A stretch of 64,000 nt of DNA from Parabacteroides distasonis (GCA_015060925.1 SUXM01000004.1:1-64000); one strand, 5' to 3'. Positions 1 through 8,082 are shown, counted from the stretch's first letter. A program made the numbers and translations. The notes: generated by a model from the letters alone, not told the origin.

Positions 1-585
1 TTTGTATCCCTTCGGGCGGGCAGGGTGTTGAAAAACGGTCATTGCTTGTCCCATCCCTATAGCGACACAACCGATTCTGGTCTTTACCCCTTTTTTAGTA
101 ACCGGACAGTATTTGGAACAATATCCGGCCTGATCCCATGCCACTTTTATCAGAGGAAGTATTTTATCCGCTTGATTATCGGAACGTAACAAATTGGTAT
201 TCCATTTAGTATGACGTTTAGCATGGCGAAGCGTACTTTTAGCCTGTTTGATTTTGGTCGCACGATTCTTCATCCACAAAGACATTGGTTCCGGTGCTTT
301 CTCTAACTGAAACCGATCAGTTATCGAGTATCCGATTATAGGTTGTACCCGGTCATCCGCAGCAATCAAAGCAAAACCTTCAGGTTCAAACTGTACCACA
401 TAGTAACAGGTATCTCCCTCTTCCAACATCGGAGTAATGGTATAAGCCTTCGTAGAAAAATCCTCTTTTGCCATACGCATACAGGCGGATACTGCTTGAC
501 GATGGATCTCCTCTCTGCTTACCGATTCAGCAAATAGACAGAAACATCCTAAACCGAATAATAAGGATAAAGCTAATCGTCTCAT
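1..585 (-). CDS. C10 family (streptopain-like) cysteine protease, 3' part outside window
   Basis: Secreted cysteine protease precursor; only the first 195 codons are visible and the frame stays open to the window edge. Residues 1-19 are a signal peptide (hydrophobic, ends FAES). Residues about 20-100 form a Spi-type prodomain (YYVVQFEPEGFALIAADD) that in this family keeps the protease inactive. The mature enzyme begins near residue 145: VAWDQAGYCSKYCP, then IGCVAIGMGQAM, in which Cys173 matches the catalytic cysteine of C10 peptidases. The His and later domains lie outside. A near copy with a large internal deletion lies at 11816-12293. Preceded by a well-formed promoter. Family assignment is firm; substrate is unknown. 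Confidence 0.9.
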   Translation of the reverse strand, partial: MRRLALSLLFGLGCFCLFAESVSREEIHRQAVSACMRMAKEDFSTKAYTITPMLEEGDTCYYVVQFEPEGFALIAADDRVQPIIGYSITDRFQLEKAPEPMSLWMKNRATKIKQAKSTLRHAKRHTKWNTNLLRSDNQADKILPLIKVAWDQAGYCSKYCPVTKKGVKTRIGCVAIGMGQAMTVFQHPARPKGYK

Positions 586-627
586 AAGCAAATATCTTTT
601 TTAAATCACTAAACAACTATATGTGTA

Positions 628-658
628 CAAATATAAAAGAATATTTGATAAAAACAAA
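628..658 (-). promoter_or_regulatory. Promoter of the C10 protease gene
   Basis: On the minus strand TTTG (655-658), 19 nt spacer, TATATTTG (628-635). This matches the Bacteroidota sigma consensus TTTG/TAnnTTTG. Predicted leader is about 36 nt. Confidence 0.75.
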
Positions 659-770
659 TATTCTCTCAAAAAAACAGCATATATTTCTTCCTCTGTCAAA
701 ATGACAAGCAGTAGTTTTACGAAAATTTCTATTTCGATGGAAAATTGGAACAGATTCCTACTTTCTGCTT

Positions 771-832
771 GTTCCATGCCGATGAAACTTTTTTCTCATC
801 AGTATGAGAATTTTTTCTCATGGGCATGAAAA
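771..832. repeat. Triple palindrome element, copy 1 (GAAAC/ATGAGA type)
   Basis: Three 18-nt imperfect inverted repeats start at 771 (GTTCCATGCCGATGAAAC), 793 (TTCTCATCAGTATGAGAA) and 815 (TTCTCATGGGCATGAAAA); centres are 22 and 22 nt apart. The element lies directly beyond the lpdA terminator in the direction of lpdA transcription. Less regular palindromes continue to the left (TGTCAAAATGACA at 694-706). Confidence 0.7.
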
Positions 833-880
833 AAAATCTCTATTCGACCGGCTGCTTGCCTAATCAAATAGAGATTTTTT
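831..880 (-). terminator. lpdA terminator
   Basis: Inverted repeat AAAAAATCTCTATT / AATAGAGATTTTTT (831-844 and 867-880) around a 22-nt loop, with runs of A and T at the two ends so it could work in both directions. It begins 18 nt beyond the lpdA stop. Confidence 0.8.
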
Positions 881-897
881 TTATATCGTCAAAATTT

Positions 898-2241
898 TTA
901 GAGGGCCTCTTTCAGAATCTCTCCTACCGTTGGATGTGGAAAAATGATCGCTTTCAACTCTTCGGCTTTCATTCCTTTTTCAATCGCCATACCGGCAATG
1001 ACTATCAATTCTGAAGCAGGATTGCCAAGCAGATGAGCTCCTATCACTGTTTCATCTTCCGCAAGAATCAGTTTACATACACCATTGCCTTGTTCGTTTT
1101 CAGCTACAAAACGACCGGAGAAAGCCATTGGGATTTTTTTTACCGTATAAGAAATACCTGTTGCTTGCAACTCCTCTTCTGTCTTACCCACACCGGCAAT
1201 TTCCGGATTGGTATAAACAACACCCGGTATTGCTTTATAACTCATACGACGTTCTTTTCCTAAAAGATGGTCAATCGCCACCTCCGCTTCACTGACAGCT
1301 GTATGAGCCAGCAAGGAGAAGGCGGTAATGTCACCACATGCATACACATTCGGAACAGAGGTTTGCATATATTCATTCACTTGGATACCATTACGGAAAG
1401 GTTCCGGCGCAATCGTTTCCAAACCAAACCCTTTGGTTACAGGACGGCGGCCTACGCTCAACAAAACCTTCTCCCCTTCAATGACAAAAGATTCACCATT
1501 CTTTTCCACTGTAACAGAACTTCCGTTGACAGCCGTCACCTTATGTCCCAAATAGAATTTCACTCCCCGTTTGGCATACTCGGCTTGAAGCAAATCGGAA
1601 AGTTCTTTATCCATCGGCCCCAAAATCTTGTCCAACATTTCCACCACATGTACTTCTGTTCCCATGCTATTAAAGAAAGAGGCAAATTCCATGCCTATCA
1701 CACCTCCACCGATTATAACCAATGATGTCGGTAGCTCTTTTGATTGTAATGCCTCACGGCTCGTCCAATAAGCAGTTTCTGCCAATCCGGGAATAGGTGG
1801 GATAACGGTTTCTGAACCTGTACATAGTAATAGATTGGCAGCTTCATAAACAGCTTCTCCACATGCAATGGTAATTGTACCATCCTCAGCACGCCCTTTA
1901 ATTTCTGCCTCTCCGACAACCACTTCGACGCCGTTTTCTTTCATCTTCATTCGGATACCGGCAGTCAACTTTTTAACCACCTTATTCTTACGGGCGATTA
2001 TCTTAGGAAAGTCAAAAGTTGGGTTTTCTGCACCGACAGCATACTTCCCTGCATGTTTGATCGTATCATATACTTTAGCGGAATAAAGCAACGTTTTTGT
2101 CGGTACACATCCTTCGTTCAAACAGACCCCTCCCAAGGCATTCTTTTCAAAAAGCAAAGTAGTTAATCCATTTGCGGCTGCCTTTTCTGCTGCAGTATAA
2201 CCGGCAGGACCTCCCCCTATGATTGCAACATCGTATCTCAT
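898..2241 (-). CDS. lpdA: Dihydrolipoyl dehydrogenase (E3)
   Basis: FAD-dependent E3 enzyme that reoxidises dihydrolipoamide of 2-oxoacid dehydrogenase or glycine cleavage complexes with NAD+, in the cytoplasm. 447 residues, slightly shorter than the usual 460-475. N-terminal FAD dinucleotide fold (IIGGGPAGYTAA, residues 7-18), redox disulfide GGVCLNEGCVPTKTLL (Cys40, Cys45), second nucleotide fold VVIIGGGVIGMEFASFF in the middle, and the C-terminal dimer-interface acid-base pair in FPHPTVGE (His436, Glu441). No E1/E2 or lipoate genes are adjacent, so the partner complex is encoded elsewhere. The general pyridine nucleotide-disulfide oxidoreductase fold is certain; the E3 assignment rests on the Cys spacing and HPTxxE. 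Confidence 0.93.
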   Translation of the reverse strand: MRYDVAIIGGGPAGYTAAEKAAANGLTTLLFEKNALGGVCLNEGCVPTKTLLYSAKVYDTIKHAGKYAVGAENPTFDFPKIIARKNKVVKKLTAGIRMKMKENGVEVVVGEAEIKGRAEDGTITIACGEAVYEAANLLLCTGSETVIPPIPGLAETAYWTSREALQSKELPTSLVIIGGGVIGMEFASFFNSMGTEVHVVEMLDKILGPMDKELSDLLQAEYAKRGVKFYLGHKVTAVNGSSVTVEKNGESFVIEGEKVLLSVGRRPVTKGFGLETIAPEPFRNGIQVNEYMQTSVPNVYACGDITAFSLLAHTAVSEAEVAIDHLLGKERRMSYKAIPGVVYTNPEIAGVGKTEEELQATGISYTVKKIPMAFSGRFVAENEQGNGVCKLILAEDETVIGAHLLGNPASELIVIAGMAIEKGMKAEELKAIIFPHPTVGEILKEAL

Positions 2242-2289
2242 GTTCTTAGACTTAATTTATTTTATATTCAAACTATCTTTCTCTTTTTC

Positions 2290-2706
2290 TTAAATCATTG
2301 GTTCTTTAATCTGAATAGCCGGATTATATTTTCTTAATAATCGGACAAATTCCTGCTTGTTTTCAGGGGAAACCAATAGCCATTGAACTTCTCCCTTATA
2401 AATAATCAATCGATCCAATGATAACGCATAACTGGAAACAGGCATAACGGTTGCCTCCACCGCACTTATCTCTGAAATAGCAATCTGCTTCTCCGGAAAA
2501 ATACTACAATGGACAATCAAATTTCCATCAGCAGTTATCTTATACCATGTAGATAACAACATATGGATACATTGCAATGTAATTAATAAAAATATGGCCA
2601 TCCCAACAAGTTCGCCTTTTACGAAAACCAAAACCGTACTTACTATCATAATCAACAGTATCAAATGATACCACCAACCCACCTTTGATTTAAAAACTCG
2701 ATCCAT
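2290..2706 (-). CDS. Small membrane protein with bacterial PH-like domain (DUF1200 type)
   Basis: About 138 residues from the chosen ATG. Two adjacent hydrophobic segments near the N-terminus (LILLIMIVSTVLVFV and a second around AIFLLITLQCIHMLL) are followed by a soluble beta-rich half: WYKITADGNLIVHC, IAISEISAVEAT and a C-terminal helix FVRLLRKYNP. This resembles the bPH_6/DUF1200 layout, whose function is unknown. A longer frame starts at 2733, but a promoter-like pair at 2730-2760 overlaps that Met, so 2706 is preferred. Stands alone between lpdA and a secreted protein gene. Confidence 0.6.
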   Translation of the reverse strand: MDRVFKSKVGWWYHLILLIMIVSTVLVFVKGELVGMAIFLLITLQCIHMLLSTWYKITADGNLIVHCSIFPEKQIAISEISAVEATVMPVSSYALSLDRLIIYKGEVQWLLVSPENKQEFVRLLRKYNPAIQIKEPMI

Positions 2707-2729
2707 AATCTTATTATTAATAAACAGTG

Positions 2730-2760
2730 GCAAGTTAGATAAAATCTTTCAGATGACAAA
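2730..2760 (-). promoter_or_regulatory. Possible promoter of the PH-like membrane protein gene
   Basis: TTTG (2757-2760), 19 nt spacer, TAACTTGC (2730-2737). Spacing is right but the -7 box deviates from TAnnTTTG at two positions. Confidence 0.4.
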
Positions 2761-2791
2761 GATTGCAGAGGGAAAGGCTATATATTTCCAA

Positions 2792-2826
2792 TAAAAAATG
2801 CGCCATAACCATAGGTCATAGCGCAT
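2792..2826 (-). terminator. Terminator of the TapB-like gene
   Basis: On the minus strand a 13-bp stem with G-U pairs (ATGCGCTATGACC / GGTTATGGCGCAT), loop TAT, then six T. Lies 23 nt after the stop of the 2849-3547 gene. Confidence 0.88.
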
Positions 2827-2848
2827 CAATTCTTAAGTAGGTATTTTC

Positions 2849-3547
2849 TTATTTCATTACTTCCAATATCGTGTAATACTGTAATTGGTCATTATTGTCA
2901 TATTGTTCGTTTTTGACTACTCCGACATTTGGTGTGTACCATTCGTAGCCATATCCCTCTATCACCTCCTTAGGAGAACGAGATCTTATTTTATATTTGA
3001 CCTTTGTGCAATCGTATGTGCCGGCAGGAGTCATGACAGGTTCTGTTGTTACATATTCCCGATCATAAACAGATACATTGTTACGATGATGGCGATCCCT
3101 CTTGGAAAAAATTTGGATATAAGCATCATCAAAATAAACTGTATCCTGATTCGTGGAAGCAGCAGAAATATGTGGGTAGTTGATCGCCGAATCTGTCACA
3201 TCTATATCCATTTGTCTGGAAGATACAAAAGAGGGATTGGAAAGAACCTCTTTCATCTCCATAAAAAACTCACCATTCTGACAAAAAGCTTTGATATCTC
3301 CTTTGTCATAGACATTGCCTACACTATCTTGAAAAATATAATCCGCTTCCACAACCATTCCTGAAGGATAGGTATCCACTTCATCTATCGTATAGGTCAT
3401 GACACTTTGCAAATTTCCTTTGCTGTCATACCCTTTCTTTACTAATTGAACACCTTCCGTCTGCGGAAAAAAGAATGTACAATCTTGAGCCATTGCTGTC
3501 GTTACTAATAATGCAACAAACAGACTTAAAATAACTTTACGCTTCAT
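2849..3547 (-). CDS. Secreted beta-rich protein, TapB/DUF3108-like
   Basis: 232 residues. Signal peptide MKRKVILSLFVALLVTTAMA, cleavage probably just before QDCTFF. The mature part lacks long helices and looks like a beta-sandwich. Sequence features (FFPQTEGVQLVKKGYDSKGN near the start; VMTPAGTYDCTKVKY and YEWYTPNVGVVKNEQYD near the end) are those of the TapB/DUF3108-like family of Bacteroidota, which is periplasmic or surface-exposed and of unknown role. Single gene with its own terminator; convergent partner is absent and nadB upstream is divergent. Assignment is from memory of the family, so moderate. Confidence 0.6.
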   Translation of the reverse strand: MKRKVILSLFVALLVTTAMAQDCTFFFPQTEGVQLVKKGYDSKGNLQSVMTYTIDEVDTYPSGMVVEADYIFQDSVGNVYDKGDIKAFCQNGEFFMEMKEVLSNPSFVSSRQMDIDVTDSAINYPHISAASTNQDTVYFDDAYIQIFSKRDRHHRNNVSVYDREYVTTEPVMTPAGTYDCTKVKYKIRSRSPKEVIEGYGYEWYTPNVGVVKNEQYDNNDQLQYYTILEVMK

Positions 3548-3718
3548 TATATAAAAACTTTATGTGTTAATAATTAGCAAGATATTCAATGCTATAGTAA
3601 AACATAATGTACTTTTTAGATGTTCATCACTACAAGTTTAAAATATCCAAAGAATCAATAATACAGACTATTTTATACGAAAGCTGTTATTTTAGGTACA
3701 ACTAAATAAGTTAATTCC

Positions 3719-3726
3719 TAACTTTG
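3719..3726 (+). promoter_or_regulatory. nadB promoter -7 box
   Basis: TAACTTTG matches TAnnTTTG; the gene starts 20 nt further on, giving a leader of about 14 nt. No clear TTTG at the usual distance upstream. Confidence 0.55.
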
Positions 3727-3746
3727 TAGCTACAAAGGATAATATT

Positions 3747-5327
3747 ATGGTACACACATTTGATTTCTTAGTGATAGGCTCCGGTATTGCCGGCATGAGC
3801 CTTGCTTTGAAGGTTGCCGATAAAGGAAAAGTAGCCATCATCTGTAAAACAGAATTAGAGGAAGCTAACACCTATTTTGCCCAAGGAGGTATTGCTTCAG
3901 TTACAAATTTGTTGGTGGACAACTTCGATAAACATATCGAAGATACCATGATTGCCGGTGATTGGATCAATGACCGAAACGCAGTGGAAATGGTTGTACG
4001 TAACGCTCCCGAACAAATCAATGAGCTGATAAGATGGGGCGTAAACTTTGACAAGAATGAAAAAGGCGAATTCGATTTGCATCGAGAAGGGGGACACTCC
4101 GAATTCCGTATCCTACATCATAAAGACAATACAGGAGCCGAAATCCAACTTAGTTTGATTGAAGCAATCAAAAAACATCCCAACATAACAATCTTCAACC
4201 ACCATTTCGCTGTAGAAATCATCACCCAACATCATTTAGGTATCATTGTAACTCGCCGTACACCGGGAATCAAATGTTACGGAGCCTATATCTTGAATGA
4301 AAAAAGTGGAAGCGTTGATACCTTTTTATCTAAGGTTACAGTAATGGCTACCGGAGGTTGTGAAGCTGTTTACCGTAATACAACCAACCCACTTATTGCT
4401 ACCGGTGATGGTGTAGCTATGGTCTATCGAGCCAAAGGTGCAGTCGAAAATATGGAATTTATCCAGTTTCATCCTACTGCCCTCTTCAATCCGGGCAATC
4501 GTCCTTGTTTCTTAATCACAGAAGCTATGCGTGGATATGGAGGAGTTCTTCGTACATTGGATGGAAAAGAATTCATGCAAAAATATGATAAACGTCTCTC
4601 TCTTGCCCCTCGTGATATCGTGGCTCGTGCCATCGATAATGAAATGAAATTAAGAGGAGAAGATCATGTATTTTTAGATGTTACACATAAAGATCCGGAA
4701 GAGACCAAAAAACATTTCCCTAATATCTATAAAAAATGTTTGAGTATCGGTATTGACATCACTAAAGATTATATTCCCGTAGCACCTGCTGCTCATTACT
4801 TATGTGGTGGAATCAAAGTAGATTTAAACGGACAATCAAGTATCCGCCGTTTATATGCTATCGGCGAATGTTCTTGTACCGGACTACATGGTGGAAACCG
4901 TTTAGCTTCCAACTCATTAATAGAGGCTGTGGTTTATGCTGATGCTGCAGCCAAACACATCCTTAGCGTACTTGAACGTTACGAATTCAATACTGATATA
5001 CCGGAATGGAATGATGAAGGAACTATTTCAACAGAAGAACGCGTATTGATCACGCAAAGTATGAAAGAAGTGAACCAAATCATGGAATCTTATGTAGGTA
5101 TTGTCCGTAGTAATACCCGCTTAACCCGTGCGTGGAATCGTTTAGATATCTTATATGAAGAAACAGAAGCTCTCTTTAAACGAAGTAAAGCATCCAAAGA
5201 GTTGTGCGAATTACGTAATATGATTAATGTAGGTTACTTGATTACACGTCAGGCAATGGAACGTAAAGAGAGCCGGGGTTTACATTATACGATTGATTAT
5301 CCCCCTACAAAAAAAGAGAGTTTATAA
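3747..5327 (+). CDS. nadB: L-aspartate oxidase
   Basis: Flavoenzyme oxidising L-aspartate to iminoaspartate, the first step of de novo NAD synthesis; NadA (encoded convergently next door) condenses the product with dihydroxyacetone phosphate. 526 residues, normal length. FAD fold VIGSGIAGMSLALK (residues 10-23), FAQGGIASV, the substrate/flavin region EFIQFHPTALF and LITEAMRGYGG, arginine-containing SLAPRDIVARAI, and the C-terminal LHGGNRLASNSLIEAVV plus helical domain. These distinguish it from succinate dehydrogenase flavoproteins, with which it shares the fold. The last codons and stop are part of the shared terminator hairpin. nadC is not in the window. Confidence 0.96.
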   Translation: MVHTFDFLVIGSGIAGMSLALKVADKGKVAIICKTELEEANTYFAQGGIASVTNLLVDNFDKHIEDTMIAGDWINDRNAVEMVVRNAPEQINELIRWGVNFDKNEKGEFDLHREGGHSEFRILHHKDNTGAEIQLSLIEAIKKHPNITIFNHHFAVEIITQHHLGIIVTRRTPGIKCYGAYILNEKSGSVDTFLSKVTVMATGGCEAVYRNTTNPLIATGDGVAMVYRAKGAVENMEFIQFHPTALFNPGNRPCFLITEAMRGYGGVLRTLDGKEFMQKYDKRLSLAPRDIVARAIDNEMKLRGEDHVFLDVTHKDPEETKKHFPNIYKKCLSIGIDITKDYIPVAPAAHYLCGGIKVDLNGQSSIRRLYAIGECSCTGLHGGNRLASNSLIEAVVYADAAAKHILSVLERYEFNTDIPEWNDEGTISTEERVLITQSMKEVNQIMESYVGIVRSNTRLTRAWNRLDILYEETEALFKRSKASKELCELRNMINVGYLITRQAMERKESRGLHYTIDYPPTKKESL

Positions 5328-5343
5328 AACTCTCTTTTTTTGT
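5311..5343. terminator. Bidirectional terminator containing the nadB stop codon
   Basis: AAAAAAAGAGAGTTT ATA AAACTCTCTTTTTTT: a 15-bp perfect stem whose loop includes the nadB TAA (5325-5327). A/T tracts on both sides fit termination of both nadB and the convergent nadA, whose stop is 24 nt away. Confidence 0.88.
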
Positions 5344-5366
5344 ACTTTCTATAATTAATATCTGTA

Positions 5367-6353
5367 TTATAATCCTAACTTTTCCGATATTTCTAACATC
5401 TTTATAATAGGACGGATAGCTTTTTCTTGCACTGTTTCATCAACAAAAATCTCCGGTAATTCATATTTTAAGCAATTATACAACTTTTCCATTGTATTCA
5501 AACGCATAAAATTACATTCGTTGCATGCACAACTTCCATCTTCTGGAGGAGCTGGGATGAATTCTTTATCCGGACTCTGTTTACGCATCTCATGAATAAC
5601 ACCACTTTCAGTCGCTACAATAAACTGTTTTTTTTCTGATTTGACAGTATATTTCAACAGAGCAGCCGTTGATCCTACGAAATCAGAAACAGCTACAATG
5701 GCTTGTTTACATTCCGGATGAGTAATAACATCAGCTTCCGGATATTGTTTCTTTAATGCCAATATTTTTTCCAAAGAGAATTGTTCATGTACGTGACATG
5801 CTCCATTCCAAAGCAACATCTGTCGTCCGGTTATACTGTTGATATAATTACCCAAATTCCGATCCGGCCCAAAAATCATTTTTGTATCAGCAGGAAAACT
5901 TTCCACAATTTGCCGAGCATTAGTAGAAGTGACCACTACATCCGTCACCGCTTTTACAGCAGCAGTTGTATTAACATAAGAAACAACGATATGATCTGGA
6001 TGTTGTTTTACAAAATCTTCAAACTCTACTGCTTGACAACTGTCGGCCAAAGAACATCCTGCATTTAAATCAGGTACCAATACTTTTTTATCCGGACACA
6101 AAACTTTCGCAGTCTCTCCCATGAAATGAACACCACAGAAGACAATAATATCAGCTGTTGTTTTTGCTGCTTGCTGAGCCAACGCCAAACTGTCTCCAAC
6201 AAAGTCAGCAATATCTTGTATTTCGGCTGTTTGATAATAATGAGCCAAAATAACAGCATTCTTTTCTTTACGCATCCGATTGATTTCCTCTACCAAATTT
6301 ATTCCTTGAGGAATAGGTGCATTCATATACCCTATTGATTGGTTTGTTGACAT
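5367..6353 (-). CDS. nadA: Quinolinate synthase
   Basis: [4Fe-4S] enzyme that makes quinolinate from iminoaspartate and dihydroxyacetone phosphate. 328 residues. The three cluster cysteines are in FCGVHFMGE (Cys73), NGACHVHEQF (Cys186) and CACNECNFM (Cys280); the substrate motifs AHYYQ and VSYVNTTAAVKA are also intact. Convergent with nadB, not in one operon with it, and sharing its terminator. A cytoplasmic, oxygen-sensitive enzyme, in keeping with an anaerobe. Confidence 0.96.
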   Translation of the reverse strand: MSTNQSIGYMNAPIPQGINLVEEINRMRKEKNAVILAHYYQTAEIQDIADFVGDSLALAQQAAKTTADIIVFCGVHFMGETAKVLCPDKKVLVPDLNAGCSLADSCQAVEFEDFVKQHPDHIVVSYVNTTAAVKAVTDVVVTSTNARQIVESFPADTKMIFGPDRNLGNYINSITGRQMLLWNGACHVHEQFSLEKILALKKQYPEADVITHPECKQAIVAVSDFVGSTAALLKYTVKSEKKQFIVATESGVIHEMRKQSPDKEFIPAPPEDGSCACNECNFMRLNTMEKLYNCLKYELPEIFVDETVQEKAIRPIIKMLEISEKLGL

Positions 6354-6380
6354 AGTTGTCTGTTTTTAAATTATGATATG

Positions 6381-6408
6381 CAAAAATAAGAACTTTATTT
6401 ATCCACAA
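6381..6408 (-). promoter_or_regulatory. nadA promoter
   Basis: TTG (6406-6408), 17 nt spacer, TATTTTTG (6381-6388) on the minus strand; leader about 20-25 nt. The upstream box overlaps a perfect DnaA-box sequence TTATCCACA (6399-6407). Confidence 0.55.
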
Positions 6409-6833
6409 TCATTTTACATATATCTTTTTTTATTCTTTTTTAAAATAGAATTTAGATGATGATTATAGCCTGTTGAAAGGGTTTAAACTTTTTTACCGAA
6501 TAATTTGTCCAATAGGTTATTAAACAAGATGGAGCTTTTATCAAATAGATACTAACATTTAAGTTGTATTATAAATTATTGATTTTCTATGTTTTGATAC
6601 ATATTATTATTAGCAGTTGAAAACTTATCATGTGTAAAAGTTTATATCTTTTAGATACTGTTTATAGGTGTATAACTATTGTTGATACTCTGTAATGAAT
6701 ATTTTTTGATTTTTGTTGGATAATTCCAATTAGGGTATGTATGGATAGAGTTTTCAGAAATACAAGATTTATTTTTCATTTTGTATTCACTACTTATCAA
6801 TGCCTTTTCAACTATATATCCACATTTATTCAC

Positions 6834-6841
6834 TATTTTTG
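6834..6841 (+). promoter_or_regulatory. -7 box of the SpoU methylase gene
   Basis: TATTTTTG, 18 nt before the ATG at 6860. It lies inside the longest open frame (ATG at 6800), so that upstream ATG cannot be the start if this box is used. Confidence 0.6.
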
Positions 6842-6859
6842 CAAACAAACAAGATAGAT

Positions 6860-7390
6860 ATGCGTAAACTAAAGATAACAGAACTTAATCGTCTTACTCC
6901 TGAAGCATTTAAAGATAGTAAAAAGATACCTTTAATTGTGGTTTTGGATCACGTAAGGAGTTTAAATAATGTAGGTTCCGTGTTTAGAACTTCCGATGCT
7001 TTTAGGGTAGAATGTATTTATTTGTGTGGTATTACAGCTTGTCCGCCTCATGCTGAGATACATAAAACTGCTTTAGGTGCTGAAGATACGGTAGATTGGA
7101 TCTATTTTAATGATACATTGGAAGCTGTTGATAAGTTAAAACAAGAGGGGTATGTAATATGTGCTGTTGAACAAGCAGAAGGAAGTACCATGTTGGATAA
7201 ACTACAGTTGGATAAAAATAAGAAATATGCAGTTATCATGGGGAATGAGGTGAAAGGAGTTCAACAATCAGTTGTTGATAACTGTGATATGTGTATTGAA
7301 ATACCTCAATATGGAACAAAACATTCTTTAAATGTCTCTGTTACAACAGGTATTGTTATATGGGATTTTTTTAAACAATTATCAGAGTAA
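6860..7390 (+). CDS. SpoU/TrmH family RNA 2'-O-methyltransferase
   Basis: SAM-dependent methylase of the SPOUT fold acting on tRNA or rRNA ribose. 176 residues from the chosen start MRKLKITELNRL. The three family motifs are present: LDHVRSLNNVGSVFRTSDAF (motif 1, ending with the catalytic-type Asn and Arg), AVIMGNEVKGVQ (motif 2) and IPQYGTKHSLNVSVTTGI (motif 3, the trefoil knot). The single-domain form without an RNA-binding N-terminal extension resembles TrmL/TrmH-like proteins; target nucleotide not determinable. Its 3' end overlaps the convergent DUF4294 gene by 9 nt. Confidence 0.9.
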   Translation: MRKLKITELNRLTPEAFKDSKKIPLIVVLDHVRSLNNVGSVFRTSDAFRVECIYLCGITACPPHAEIHKTALGAEDTVDWIYFNDTLEAVDKLKQEGYVICAVEQAEGSTMLDKLQLDKNKKYAVIMGNEVKGVQQSVVDNCDMCIEIPQYGTKHSLNVSVTTGIVIWDFFKQLSE

Positions 7391-7984
7391 TCCGTTTTCA
7401 ACAAGTACGACAATTCGTTCAAGCATAAAATCTTTTCCTTCTGGATCGTATTCAGTTTTTAAGCTGGCACCGAACATGCCTGCAAACAGATTCCAAAATC
7501 CAGCTCGAAAACTACCCAGGAAAGCTTTCAACAGGTTATAACTGGATTGATTGCATTCTCTGTCAATTAGTTTAATAAGTAACTTTCCTTGTGAATAGGT
7601 CAGTTTTTTTAGTTCGGGTTTATATTCTTTAAACAGTTCCTTCTCCATTCGTTTCAAATGATCCTGTTTGGATTTCTCATCTGGAAGTGTTTCTATATAT
7701 TCATAAGTTTCTATTAATGTTTCATAGACCATTTTGGCATAAGGAAGTACTCGTTTGACATCACGAACGAGTTTATTATAACGTTTCTTCTCTTTTTCGT
7801 TTTTGAATTTGATTTCCGGATAAATGTAAATTTCCCGTAAATGAATGATAGGTACAGTATCTTTTCCATCCAAATAGGCTTTATGTATTCCTTCTGGAAG
7901 TACATTGATTTTGATCTTTTGTGCATGCATCCCTATTGAACACAAAAATAAAATCAACCCTATATATACTATATTTTTAGACAT
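7382..7984 (-). CDS. DUF4294 family secreted protein
   Basis: 200 residues with signal peptide MSKNIVYIGLILFLCSIGMHA. The mature part is mostly charged and helical: IHLREIYIYPEIKF, then RYNKLVRDVKRVLPYAKMVYETL, YSQGKLLIKLIDRECNQSSY, and a C-terminal GSFRAGFWNLFAGMFGASLKTEYDP. This pattern is the DUF4294 family, found in Bacteroidota and of unknown function; the conserved YSQGKLLIKLIDRE stretch suggests a helical adaptor-like fold. Probably periplasmic. A TACATTTG box ends only 5 nt before the ATG, so the transcript may have almost no leader. Convergent, overlapping 9 nt with the methylase gene. Confidence 0.78.
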   Translation of the reverse strand: MSKNIVYIGLILFLCSIGMHAQKIKINVLPEGIHKAYLDGKDTVPIIHLREIYIYPEIKFKNEKEKKRYNKLVRDVKRVLPYAKMVYETLIETYEYIETLPDEKSKQDHLKRMEKELFKEYKPELKKLTYSQGKLLIKLIDRECNQSSYNLLKAFLGSFRAGFWNLFAGMFGASLKTEYDPEGKDFMLERIVVLVENGLL

Positions 7985-7989
7985 TGCTA

Positions 7990-7997
7990 CAAATGTA
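7990..7997 (-). promoter_or_regulatory. -7 box of the DUF4294 gene
   Basis: TACATTTG with its last base 6 nt from the start codon; predicted leaderless or nearly so. No clear -33 box. Confidence 0.45.
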
Positions 7998-8043
7998 GTT
8001 TATTTCTGTATAGATTTTGTATGTTTTAGTGAATATTAATTGT

Positions 8044-8051
8044 TACTTTTG
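8044..8051 (+). promoter_or_regulatory. -7 box of the outer-membrane barrel operon
   Basis: TACTTTTG, 31 nt before the first ATG of the two-gene unit 8083-10963. A TTTG lies at 8016-8019, 24 nt upstream, slightly far. Confidence 0.55.
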
Positions 8052-8082
8052 TTGTGTAAACAATAACTAAAACAAATTAACT

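Larger units (their letters stand above)
585..897. other. Intergenic region with tandem small palindromes
   Basis: No credible gene. It holds the protease promoter (628-658), a series of short imperfect palindromes from about 694 onward that become regular at 771-832, and the lpdA terminator (831-880). Open frames here are short and of low complexity. Confidence 0.7.
6354..6859. other. 506-bp AT-rich intergenic region
   Basis: Between divergent nadA and the SpoU methylase gene. Contains promoters at each end, one perfect TTATCCACA (6399-6407), one 8/9 match ATATCCACA (6816-6824) and weaker TTATCC-like words. No convincing gene: the longest frame (65 codons, minus strand, 6651-6848) has no recognisable features and overlaps the downstream promoter. 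No strong hairpin seen. Confidence 0.6.

Noticed and set aside
343-537. Plus-strand frame conserved with one at 12051-12242
   Set aside because: The similarity is only the mirror of the two minus-strand C10 prodomain sequences.
898-2241. Mercuric or other disulfide reductase instead of E3
   Set aside because: No N-terminal metal-binding domain or C-terminal vicinal cysteines; the HPTxxE pair fits dihydrolipoyl dehydrogenase.
6651-6848. 65-codon frame on the minus strand in the nadA-methylase gap
   Set aside because: No recognisable features, overlaps the methylase promoter box, low-complexity composition typical of AT-rich non-coding DNA.
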